A stretch of 21,823 bases of DNA from Chloroflexota bacterium (GTDB lineage Bacteria; Chloroflexota; Dehalococcoidia; Lucifugimonadales; Australimonadaceae): NCBI GenBank assembly GCA_026713505.1, contig JAPOOH010000356.1, positions 1-21,823 of the forward strand. The letters are read 5' to 3'. The notes beneath the pieces were generated by a model. That model was not told where the DNA came from. It searched no databases and was given only the letters and a program-made list of their open reading frames with translations. Made by a program: the position numbers and the translations under genes. This document shows positions 16,131-21,823 of the stretch, one piece after another. Each line of letters begins with the position of its first letter. The stretch's first letter is position 1.

Positions 16131-16446
16131 CCTGACGCGAGCGGGAGGGACTTCAAGGTACCTCAGGGTACTCAGTTTCTCGACCTCGCCCATCGCAAGT
16201 GCGTGGAGGCTAGCCGCAAGAATAGAAACAGCGCACTCAGGGGGACTCGAACCGGGACACGCAACCATTCAGTGCCCTGAGTCGCGGCCTTCGCATCCTG
16301 AGCGTCGCCGTTGCTTGTGTTGAGGACACCTGCCATCCGTACAGCAACCCTTGGCAGCAATTGCCCAATCGCGATAAAGATATCGGTTTTGCGTCGTAGC
16401 AACTCTTCAGTTGGGGTGGCCGAGCGCGCTGGTCTCGCGACGTAGA
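16131..16446. other. Convergent intergenic region with tRNA-like debris
   Basis: These 316 bases separate two convergent genes and hold no convincing ORF or clear rho-independent terminator. On the minus strand bases 16254-16244 read GGTTCGAGTCC, an exact match to the conserved T-arm core of tRNAs, but the flanking bases do not form a T-stem. It lies inside an 8-base inverted repeat listed separately. The remainder is without recognisable features. Confidence 0.4.
16235..16282. repeat. 8-base inverted repeat around a T-arm-like sequence
   Basis: ACTCAGGG at 16235-16242 and CCCTGAGT at 16275-16282 are perfect inverted copies separated by 32 bases. There is no T-run on either side, so it is not a standard terminator. 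It could be a long-loop stem structure at the end of the converging transcripts. Confidence 0.45.
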
Positions 16447-18954
16447 TCAGAGGGACTTGACCGCATCCTCGATGGCCGATGTCGCATCCTGATAGTCCGT
16501 TCCGGGTGGGAAGCTCAGCGGCACCCCGAAACGGACCTCGATGCTTCCCCGCCTGAAGAGGGGGAAGCGTTGGGGCGCGCCCAGTTTGTGGATGTGCAAG
16601 CGGAGCGGAACGACGGGGATCCGTCCCTCGACGGCGACGAGCCCAGTGCCATTCATAAAGGGCTTTATCGGCCCGCCGACGGTCAGTTCGCCCTCCGGAT
16701 AGATCAGCACCGACCAGCCGTTATCCATGACCTTGCCCATGTTTTCCAGGCTGGGTCTGATCGAACCCTCCCTCGCGAGAGGGAAGCCGTTGCCAAGGAG
16801 CGGGTTCATGATCCACCAGACGGGGTTCTTCCAGAGGTCCGCAGCTCCCGCGACGGCCATCCGGCGCCTCCACTTGAGAGGCACGGCCTTGATAATCAAC
16901 GGGTTATCCAGGCCGAGGTTGTGGTTCGATGCAAAGAGTACAGGGCCGGTGATCCCTTCCAGGTTCTCGCGCCCCGTCACCTTCAGTCCATAAGGAAGGG
17001 CAGTCAGCGGAAACATGACCGACCGCTGAAGGACTCCCCGCGTCATCCGGCACCACCACTGCATACCCCAGCTCGGAAAGCTCATCATCGGCGGGTTCTT
17101 GGACCCTTCTTCCACGAGGTCAGCGAGTTGTCTGACCGTCGTCTCCGGACCTACCTGGCCTTCGTCCATGTATACGCCGAGTTCTGCTTCGATCGCCGAC
17201 AGCAACTCGACCCGACCGAGCGAGTCGAGCTCGAGGTCGTCACCGAGCGCCGCCTCATCCTGGATGTCCGCAGGTTCTCGCTTGCTCACCTCGCCGATGA
17301 TGTGGTGCAGACCTCTCGCCCCGCCAGCCGAGCTGCCGCCGGAGGGCGCTACGGCCGCGCTCACCGGCTGTATCTTGCCGAGGATCGTGTCGATTACGAC
17401 CTGCTTCTTCACCTTGAGCGTGTGGGTGCGGGGGAAGTCTTCGTCCGTCCACACGGTGAAGCCCCTGATCCGCTGTTGTTCCGCAAGTTGGCTATTGGTC
17501 CAGGTGACAGCCTCTGAGGCCGCGTCAGCGTTGTCCAGGATCAGGGCGGCGTGCACCTCAACCGATGACCCGTTCGTCAGCCCGACCACCGCCGCGTCTC
17601 TGACGTGGGGATGCTTCGTGATTACCGTCTGGATGTCCTCCGGGAATACGTTCTGGCCGCTGGGCAGCACGATCATGTCCTTCATCCGACCTTGGATGTG
17701 CAGGAATCCCTCGTTGTCGAAGTATCCGAGGTCCCCAGTGCGGTACCAGTCGCCATCGAATGCTCTGGCGGTCTCCTCAGGCGCACGCCAGTAACCCGGC
17801 GTGACGTTGTCTCCGCGTACCAATATCTCACCCCCGCTGCTGATCCTGACCTCCACGTTCGGCAGCGGCCGACCGGTGGAGTCGTGGCGCCGTTCCCATA
17901 TGGTGTGATTGCTGATGACGGGCGATGCCTCAGTGGCGCCATAGCCTTGGACGATCTTGACGCCCATCAGCTCCCACTTGTGCCCGAGTTCCGGGTCCAG
18001 CGCCGCCCCGCCGGACACGATGAAGTCGAGCCTTCCCCCGAACTGCTTGTGGACGCGGCGGAAGAGATGACGCCGCAGCCGGAACGGTGTTCGCTCGGCG
18101 ACCTTGAGGAGCTTGCCCCACAGGGCTTCCTTGCCCTGCCGGGCCACTTCCCGTTCGATCCCGTTCATCAGCAACTCCAGTCCCTGAGGTACAAGGAGCA
18201 TGATGGTGATCTTGCGCTCACGCATGGTCCGGGCGAGGACGGTCGGCTGGCGGCTGGTCGGGTAGGTAACGCTGGCGCCGTGATACAGCGTCATGAACAG
18301 CCCACCCATCTGCTCATACATGTGACTCAGCGGAAGGATGGACAGAAGCCTGCTCGACGGGTCGCATGATATGTACTGGGATATCCCCTCTATGTTGGCC
18401 GTCAGGTTCCTGTGGGTGAGCATGACCCCCTTCGGGTCTCCCGTCGTGCCGGAGGTGAACATGATCTCCGCGAGGTCATCAGGTTCAATATCCACGTCCT
18501 CCGGCTGAGGCAGACCGGCGATGGCAGATTCGAGCTCCTCGAATGTAATTTCGGGGACGCCGAGGTCCACGTCGCCCTTCGGTGTGAAACGCGATGTGAA
18601 TGCCAGCTGCGGGTCTGTTCTGGATACAACCCTTGAGACGTAGTCGGGTGCGCTGCGGAGGTCGAGGGGAACAACGATGACTCCCGCACGCAGGCACCCG
18701 AAGAAGATCAGCACCCAGTGGGGAGAGTTGGGCCCCCAGAGGATGGCCTGGTCCCCCTTCACGAGTCCCCGGCGTTGAAGGAGGGTTGCAACCTGGCCGG
18801 ACTCGTCCCACAGCCGGGAATAGGTCCAGCGCAGGTATCGGAACGCCGGTTTGAAGAGGAGCGCATCGCGAGACCCGTACTTCTCGACGGCTCCCCGGAG
18901 GAAGTCGACAACAGTCTCGCCGGTCGCGGTACTGGAGTTATGAACACGATTCAT
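16447..18954 (-). CDS. Fused acyl ligase (AMP-forming), acyl carrier domain and PlsC-type acyltransferase
   Basis: This 835-residue fusion has three parts. Residues 1 to about 500 are an adenylate-forming acyl ligase, with MFTSGTTGDPKG (165-176), a GYGATEAS motif and YRTGDLGYFDNEGFL followed by GRMKDMIV. Residues about 545-620 are a carrier domain with LELDSLGRVEL, where S578 is the predicted phosphopantetheine site. Residues about 640-835 are a lysophospholipid acyltransferase, with the HX4D motif HNLGLD (H678, D683) and YPEGE (752-756). The likely role is to activate a fatty acid, load it on the internal carrier and transfer it to a glycerolipid at the inner membrane face. E. coli Aas has the opposite order (acyltransferase first) and no internal carrier. 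The ATG has GGGAAGG six bases upstream. The gene is monocistronic. Confidence 0.92.
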   Translation of the reverse strand: MNRVHNSSTATGETVVDFLRGAVEKYGSRDALLFKPAFRYLRWTYSRLWDESGQVATLLQRRGLVKGDQAILWGPNSPHWVLIFFGCLRAGVIVVPLDLRSAPDYVSRVVSRTDPQLAFTSRFTPKGDVDLGVPEITFEELESAIAGLPQPEDVDIEPDDLAEIMFTSGTTGDPKGVMLTHRNLTANIEGISQYISCDPSSRLLSILPLSHMYEQMGGLFMTLYHGASVTYPTSRQPTVLARTMRERKITIMLLVPQGLELLMNGIEREVARQGKEALWGKLLKVAERTPFRLRRHLFRRVHKQFGGRLDFIVSGGAALDPELGHKWELMGVKIVQGYGATEASPVISNHTIWERRHDSTGRPLPNVEVRISSGGEILVRGDNVTPGYWRAPEETARAFDGDWYRTGDLGYFDNEGFLHIQGRMKDMIVLPSGQNVFPEDIQTVITKHPHVRDAAVVGLTNGSSVEVHAALILDNADAASEAVTWTNSQLAEQQRIRGFTVWTDEDFPRTHTLKVKKQVVIDTILGKIQPVSAAVAPSGGSSAGGARGLHHIIGEVSKREPADIQDEAALGDDLELDSLGRVELLSAIEAELGVYMDEGQVGPETTVRQLADLVEEGSKNPPMMSFPSWGMQWWCRMTRGVLQRSVMFPLTALPYGLKVTGRENLEGITGPVLFASNHNLGLDNPLIIKAVPLKWRRRMAVAGAADLWKNPVWWIMNPLLGNGFPLAREGSIRPSLENMGKVMDNGWSVLIYPEGELTVGGPIKPFMNGTGLVAVEGRIPVVPLRLHIHKLGAPQRFPLFRRGSIEVRFGVPLSFPPGTDYQDATSAIEDAVKSL

Positions 18955-19365
18955 TGGCTACCTTCCCTTCGAAAGGGGCAATTCACCAGGATGATGTCCT
19001 CAGTGCGGGTGCACTCAGATCGTCCGGACAGGCTATGGGGAAGCCGTCGCGCCCACAACTGCGCCCTCCTGGGCCAGGCCGCATGCCACTGCAGGAGCGC
19101 TCGAAGAACCTGGTGGGGTTCGTCCTGCATCGGAGGGAAGTGGCTAAAGCATATGGTATCGAAGCACGCAGTTCCGCAGGCCAGAAAACACTCCTGGGTC
19201 GGCCCTGCGTGTCGGACGTAGCTGTCTCTGGCGGTTCTCCGTTGGCGGCATCCCTATGCGGATGTGGAATCCGTGCTCCCAAGCCTGTCTGCATGCTCTC
19301 ATCATCGCCGTAAGTGGTAACAGAGAGTTCCGCCAGCACCTGTTTACCTGTAGGAACAGGGAGAC
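18955..19365. other. Intergenic region between the tRNA operon and the acyl ligase gene
   Basis: These 411 bases contain no supported gene; open frames on both strands lack ribosome sites and family resemblance. Just downstream of tRNA-Leu (minus strand) lies a weak imperfect hairpin (CCTGTT and AACAGG arms, 19340-19360) without a T-run. I could not find a good -35/-10 pair for the acyl ligase gene. Confidence 0.4.
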
Positions 19366-19451
19366 TGGTGCCGAAGGCCGGATTCGAACCGGCATGAGGT
19401 TGCCCTCAACGGTTTTTGAGACCGTCGCGTCTACCATTCCGCCACTTCGGC
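19366..19451 (-). tRNA. tRNA-Leu (anticodon CAA)
   Basis: The acceptor stem GCCGAAG/CTTCGGC, a D-arm GGCGGAATGGTAGACGC, an anticodon stem ACGGT/ACCGT with loop CTCAAAA, a long variable arm TGAGG/CCTCA and a T-arm GCCGG-TTCGAAT-CCGGC are all visible. The long variable arm and anticodon CAA give leucine (UUG codon). The 3' CCA is encoded (19366-19368). It is the last gene of the minus-strand tRNA cluster. Confidence 0.97.
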
Positions 19452-19558
19452 GCGATTCGGATTATAGCGGAGCGTGTGGCACTGCTACGGAGGATACGAG
19501 CGAGCCTGCGGGTCTGTTTGAGATGGGGACCGTCCAAGCCGGGCATTGAGTATGAAGC

Positions 19559-19633
19559 TGGAGCGGAAGACGGGATTTGAACCCGCGACCTTCTCCTTGG
19601 CAAGGAGACGCTCTACCCCTGAGCCACTTCCGC
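19559..19633 (-). tRNA. tRNA-Gly (anticodon GCC)
   Basis: The acceptor stem GCGGAAG/CTTCCGC with discriminator T, anticodon stem TCTCC/GGAGA with loop TTGCCAA, and T-arm GCGGG-TTCAAAT-CCCGT form a complete cloverleaf. The anticodon GCC reads GGC/GGU. The CCA end is encoded (19559-19561). It lies 107 bases upstream of tRNA-Leu and 26 bases downstream of tRNA-Phe. Confidence 0.97.
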
Positions 19634-19659
19634 TCGTGCTAGTACCGAGCCTTGCAGCC

Positions 19660-19732
<73 letters not shown>

Positions 19733-19735
<3 letters not shown>

Positions 19736-19782
19736 CCGGTTGTTCCATGCTACGAAGCAGCCTGAAGGGTGTCAACCGGGCC
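19733..19782. repeat. 10-base perfect inverted repeat overlapping the tRNA-Phe 5' end
   Basis: GGCCCGGTTG at 19733-19742 and CAACCGGGCC at 19773-19782 are perfect inverted copies with 30 bases between them. The right arm starts seven bases past the stop codon of the Lrp-type gene and shares three bases with the -35 box of the tRNA promoter. The left arm includes the first three bases of tRNA-Phe. In a read-through transcript from the regulator gene it would form a stable stem. Confidence 0.7.
19747..19775 (-). promoter_or_regulatory. Promoter of the tRNA-Phe/Gly/Leu operon
   Basis: On the minus strand a perfect -35 box TTGACA (19775-19770), a 17-base spacer and TAGCAT (19752-19747) lie just ahead of tRNA-Phe. 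They predict a start about five bases upstream of the mature tRNA end. No discriminator-type evidence beyond this was used. Confidence 0.65.
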
Positions 19783-19788
19783 AAGCCG

Positions 19789-20232
19789 TTAAACGAGATT
19801 GACGCCGAGCGCCCGCTTGCGCGTTTCCAGGCTCACAAACGTCTCCGTGTGCCGGATACCCTCCACAATCCCGACCTTGTTATGCAGGAACGAGGCAAGC
19901 GCTTCGGAACTGGTCAGGTTCACCCAGATGAAGATGTCGTAGCTTCCAGTGGTAATGGAAACGTGCTCTGCCTCGGCCAACTCGGAGAGTTCGTCGGCCA
20001 CGGCCTCGACGCGCGCGGGGTCTACCTGCAGCCCGATGAAGGCGGACGTGTGGTAGCCGAGCCGTTCAGGGTCCGGGATGGCCGCGACTCTTATGACCCG
20101 GTCCTGGAGCAGTTTGGCGAGGCGGCGGCGTGCCGTTCCCTCGCTCAATCCCAGTTCACGCGCCATCTGCGCGTGGGACGCACGGCCATCCTGCTGGAGG
20201 GTTTCGATGATCCTTCGGTCGATGTGGTCCAA
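19789..20232 (-). CDS. Lrp/AsnC-family transcriptional regulator
   Basis: The product (147 residues from the chosen start) has an N-terminal winged helix-turn-helix: DRRIIETLQQDGRASHAQMA, then RELGLSEGTARRRLAKL. A C-terminal RAM ligand-binding domain follows, with the TTGSYDIFIWV segment. Lrp-type regulators form dimers or octamers and respond to amino acids or related metabolites. I chose the TTG complementary to 20230-20232 because it has GGGGAG seven bases upstream and gives the usual N-terminus, DHIDRRII. The frame is open to a TTG at 20295, which would add a basic tail but has no good ribosome site. The stop lies seven bases from the inverted repeat before the tRNA operon. Autoregulation through the palindrome at 20352-20370 is plausible. 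Confidence 0.92.
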   Translation of the reverse strand: MDHIDRRIIETLQQDGRASHAQMARELGLSEGTARRRLAKLLQDRVIRVAAIPDPERLGYHTSAFIGLQVDPARVEAVADELSELAEAEHVSITTGSYDIFIWVNLTSSEALASFLHNKVGIVEGIRHTETFVSLETRKRALGVNLV

Positions 20233-20335
20233 CGTCTCACTCCCCAAGCAAGCCCGGCGTGGTCTCTGCCTCGATGGGCTTGCCTTCCTCGGCAAGTTGC
20301 TGTCCGCGCAGTTGCTGCATCAGGTGACCCCGGGA

Positions 20336-20370
20336 ATCGTATAAGAGGATTCATGCGCCGTCAACGCATG
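20336..20370 (-). promoter_or_regulatory. Promoter of the Lrp-type gene with an embedded palindrome
   Basis: On the minus strand TTGACG (20364-20359) and TACGAT (20341-20336) are 17 bases apart, giving a leader of about 97 bases. The perfect inverted repeat CATGCG-N7-CGCATG (20352-20370) surrounds the -35 box. A bound regulator there would block RNA polymerase, so it is a candidate operator, perhaps for autoregulation. Confidence 0.55.
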
Positions 20371-20438
20371 CAAGAAATGTTAATCGCCACCGCAGAGGGT
20401 ATACGCGACGCCTTCCTTACGAATGGGTGCGTTTCTTA

Positions 20439-20456
20439 GCGTTCAACGCTGAACGC
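20439..20456. terminator. Stem-loop over the stop codon of the small Tat-signal gene
   Basis: GCGTTCA (20439-20445) and TGAACGC (20450-20456) form a perfect 7-base stem with a 4-base loop that spans the stop codon at 20443-20445. No T-run follows on the minus strand, so it may protect or end the transcript in a factor-dependent way rather than act as an intrinsic terminator. Confidence 0.35.
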
Positions 20457-20658
20457 GCGTGTCTCCGCGAGGCTGGAAGATTGAGCCTGCACCAGGAAGG
20501 TCTGCGGGAGTGGAGCGGCCTTGCTGACCGATGCCGCCGAAGCGTCCCCTGGAGAGGATGCCCAGAGCGGATGCGGCTGCGCCCACCAAGGCTGCGCGTT
20601 TCAAGAAGCCGCGCCGCGTTACAGTGTTTCTGGATGTCGCGTCGCTCCGGGTCGCCAT
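20443..20658 (-). CDS. Small Tat-signal protein (formate-dehydrogenase-region type)
   Basis: This 71-residue protein begins with a twin-arginine motif, TRRGFLK (14-20), followed by the hydrophobic stretch AALVGAAASALGIL. Its tail ends GAGSIFQPRGDTRVQR. Small proteins of about 65-70 residues made mostly of a Tat signal occur next to formate dehydrogenase and related molybdoenzyme genes (TIGR02811, recalled from memory). The adjacent cytochrome operon fits such a respiratory context. I chose the ATG complementary to 20656-20658. AGGAG lies 11 bases upstream, a little far, and a promoter at 20700-20727 would give a leader of about 35 bases. The frame is open to a TTG at 20727, which would overlap that promoter. 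No molybdoenzyme subunit is visible in the window. Confidence 0.72.
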   Translation of the reverse strand: MATRSDATSRNTVTRRGFLKRAALVGAAASALGILSRGRFGGIGQQGRSTPADLPGAGSIFQPRGDTRVQR

Positions 20659-20699
20659 GGTCTGCCGAACTCCTGTAGCCGAACTGGTCACGGCAGATA

Positions 20700-20727
20700 A
20701 TTGTAGACGTACGGCGCGGGATTGCAA
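20700..20727 (-). promoter_or_regulatory. Candidate promoter of the small Tat-signal gene
   Basis: On the minus strand TTGCAA (20727-20722) and TACAAT (20705-20700) are 16 bases apart. The -10 box differs from consensus at one base. The predicted start is near 20693, which supports the ATG at 20658. Confidence 0.5.
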
Positions 20728-20821
20728 GCGGACGAGGCATGAACGCGGGGAGGCGACCTTCTCAGGTAAGGGAGTCGTGGCCGGGGGTGTCCAGGCAGTA
20801 TGCGAAATTCATCACAAACTG

Positions 20822-20849
20822 TTGACACCCACCCTAGGGGTGGTTTAAC
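20822..20849 (+). promoter_or_regulatory. Promoter of the cytochrome operon with a palindrome filling the spacer
   Basis: A perfect -35 box TTGACA (20822-20827) is followed after 16 bases by TTTAAC (20844-20849). The spacer holds CCACCC-TAG-GGGTGG (20829-20843), a perfect inverted repeat with a 3-base centre. The arrangement is typical of an operator bound by a dimeric regulator. The C-tract/G-tract form resembles CsoR-type or other metal-responsive operators, but I cannot name the factor. Confidence 0.55.
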
Positions 20850-20969
20850 GTGCTCTTCTTGGCGGGAGCATCGCAGATACCACGTTGGAGCAGCGCCTCT
20901 CCGCCCAATCCAGAAGCAGGCAGGGATTCCGGCGACGCTGTTGCAGCGCAGGCCCCTGGACAAACGTGA

Positions 20970-21272
20970 ATGACGGGCCCAGACCCCAGCTACATAACTG
21001 CATCTGACTGGGCTGCCGCCGCCGACCTTCTCGCGGCGCTTTGGTTCCTACTCGGGTCTGCCCTTGGTTTCGGTGCGTCCATGCTGCTGGCCCACGGAAT
21101 GATTCCCTCACTGGCCGTCTCGCGGGACATACCGCCCCACGTGGCACGCCGAATCCGGGCACCTCTCTACGCGGTGGCTGTTGCCTTCCTCCTGCTTGGG
21201 CTGTATGCCATCTCGCTCTTCATCCAAAGGCTGGACTTCATCTCCAACCTGTTCTACGCGGGGGCGCAGTAG
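20970..21272 (+). CDS. Small two-helix membrane protein upstream of the cytochrome gene
   Basis: This 100-residue protein has two hydrophobic helices, around LLAALWFLLGSALGFGASMLL (about 20-40) and PLYAVAVAFLLLGLYAISLFI (about 64-84). They are joined by a loop containing RDIPPHVARRIRAP. I do not recognise the family. The ATG at 20970 has no strong ribosome site; no better start is visible in frame. It lies about 115 bases downstream of the predicted transcription start. Its stop is 27 bases before the cytochrome gene, so the two are almost certainly co-transcribed, which suggests a small subunit or assembly factor of the same redox complex. Confidence 0.75.
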   Translation: MTGPDPSYITASDWAAAADLLAALWFLLGSALGFGASMLLAHGMIPSLAVSRDIPPHVARRIRAPLYAVAVAFLLLGLYAISLFIQRLDFISNLFYAGAQ

Positions 21273-21273
21273 G

Positions 21274-21290
21274 GCCGGGGTTTCCCCGGC
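21274..21290 (+). promoter_or_regulatory. Strong GC hairpin just before the cytochrome start codon
   Basis: GCCGGGG (21274-21280), loop TTT, and CCCCGGC (21284-21290) form a perfect 7-base stem. It begins one base after the upstream stop codon and ends nine bases before the cytochrome ATG. No T-run follows, so it is not an intrinsic terminator. It sits where the ribosome binding site would be and may stall, stabilise or tune translation. Confidence 0.55.
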
Positions 21291-21299
21291 GTGCGGGCA

Positions 21300-21823
21300 A
21301 TGAGCAACACCCTGGTCAAGATAGCCGTTCCGGTCATCGGTCTTGTAGCCGCCCTGGTTCTCGCTGCCGTGGCCTATTTCTTCGTGCAGGCGTGGTGGGC
21401 GCAGCCTCCAGCAGTCCTCGGCTTCGGGGACGGGCCGACGCAGCCGATAGCGTTTCCCCACACCGTGCACGTGACCACTGCGGGGCTGGACTGCCAGTTC
21501 TGCCATCGCACGGTTGCCACCGAAGAGGCGGCTACGGTGCCTGCCGTGGCCCAGTGCCAGTTCTGCCACGACTTTACCCGTATCACAGGCGAGCAGTCCG
21601 ACTCTCCCACCGCGGAGGTGGAAATCGCCAAGCTCATCGGAGACCCGTTGGAAGGCCCCGACCCTGTCAATTGGGTGCGGGTCCACCGGCTTCCCGACCA
21701 CGTGCAGTTCGTGCACGCGCCGCACATACAGCAGGGCTTCGCCTGCTCCACGTGGCACTGCGAAATCGCGAGCATGGAGGCCGTGGAGCAGGTCCGAAAC
21801 CTCAAGATGCGCGATTGCGTCGA
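21300..21823 (+). CDS. Membrane-anchored multiheme cytochrome c, ActA-like (3' partial)
   Basis: The frame is open from ATG 21300 to the window end (174 residues visible). An uncleaved N-terminal helix (about 7-30) is followed by IAFPHTVHV and heme motifs CQFCH (C65, C68, H69) and CQFCH (C86, C89, H90). Next comes WVRVHRLPDHVQFVHAPHI, which resembles the pentaheme subunit ActA of alternative complex III and related quinol-oxidising complexes. The third expected heme motif reads CSTWHC (C149, W152, H153, C154) instead of CxxCHG. The segment EIASMEAVEQVRNLKMRDCV continues the family pattern, so the frame is intact. A fourth motif seems to begin at DCV where the window ends. The role is electron transfer outside the membrane. 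Whether this is ActA or a related multiheme subunit cannot be settled from the fragment. Confidence 0.85.
   Translation, partial: MSNTLVKIAVPVIGLVAALVLAAVAYFFVQAWWAQPPAVLGFGDGPTQPIAFPHTVHVTTAGLDCQFCHRTVATEEAATVPAVAQCQFCHDFTRITGEQSDSPTAEVEIAKLIGDPLEGPDPVNWVRVHRLPDHVQFVHAPHIQQGFACSTWHCEIASMEAVEQVRNLKMRDCV

Noticed and set aside
15318..16268. Minus-strand open frame of 316 codons
   Set aside because: It lies antisense to the last operon gene, rich in Gln, His and Arg; the plus strand encodes clear membrane helices.
16411..16446. Plus-strand sequence resembling a tRNA D-arm (GGGGTGGCCGAGCGCGCTGG)
   Set aside because: No anticodon arm, T-arm or pairing acceptor follows; the continuation is the 3' coding end of the acyl ligase gene. 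Probably chance, although it lies near the T-arm-like element.
19340..19360. Possible terminator after tRNA-Leu
   Set aside because: The 6-base arms have a 9-base loop and no T-run follows on the minus strand; too weak to call.

Overview
The window is a GC-rich bacterial chromosomal segment with densely packed genes on both strands. I infer a member of the Chloroflexota, possibly a SAR202 or Dehalococcoidia relative. The reasons are a hypoxanthine phosphoribosyltransferase with the long N-terminal domain I associate with that phylum and with Actinobacteria, an ActA-like multiheme cytochrome, a stand-alone family-2 amidohydrolase, and a transglutaminase/MoxR/DUF58 locus. I ran no database search, so the taxonomy is an inference. 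I see no phage, insertion sequence or CRISPR signal.

Region by region: (1) 1-1493 (+): the 3' part of an hpt-like gene whose product carries a nuclease-fold-like N-terminal domain, then a DUF1697 protein. (2) 1607-2653 (-): a metal-dependent amidohydrolase with a good ribosome binding site and a candidate promoter. (3) 3094-16130 (+): the centrepiece, a 13-kb compact operon. It encodes a 2462-residue TgpA-like membrane transglutaminase, a large unrecognised polytopic membrane protein, a 16-codon upstream ORF that ends on the start codon of a MoxR AAA+ ATPase, the MoxR ATPase, a DUF58 protein and a second unrecognised membrane protein. Start/stop overlaps link several of these genes. (4) 16447-18954 (-): a fusion of an AMP-forming acyl ligase, an acyl carrier domain and a PlsC-type acyltransferase. 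(5) 19366-19735 (-): a tRNA-Phe/tRNA-Gly/tRNA-Leu operon with a consensus-like promoter. (6) 19789-20232 (-): an Lrp/AsnC-type regulator with a palindrome over its -35 box. (7) 20443-21823: divergent respiratory-type genes. These are a small Tat-signal protein on the minus strand, and on the plus strand a two-helix membrane protein followed by a multiheme cytochrome c that runs off the window.

The most unusual object is the giant transglutaminase. It holds three tandem copies of the extracytoplasmic transglutaminase unit with identical Cys-His-Asp spacing, but the first copy has Gly in place of the catalytic Cys. A block of about seven HEAT-like repeats separates copy 1 from copy 2, and a long beta-sandwich array follows copy 3. 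MoxR, DUF58 and TgpA-type transglutaminases are a recurrent gene trio in bacteria. Here the transglutaminase has been expanded into what looks like a surface scaffold, and two extra membrane proteins sit in the same operon. Other points of note are a heme motif in the terminal cytochrome that reads CxxWH instead of CxxCH, and three short palindromes placed in promoters or at the cytochrome start codon.
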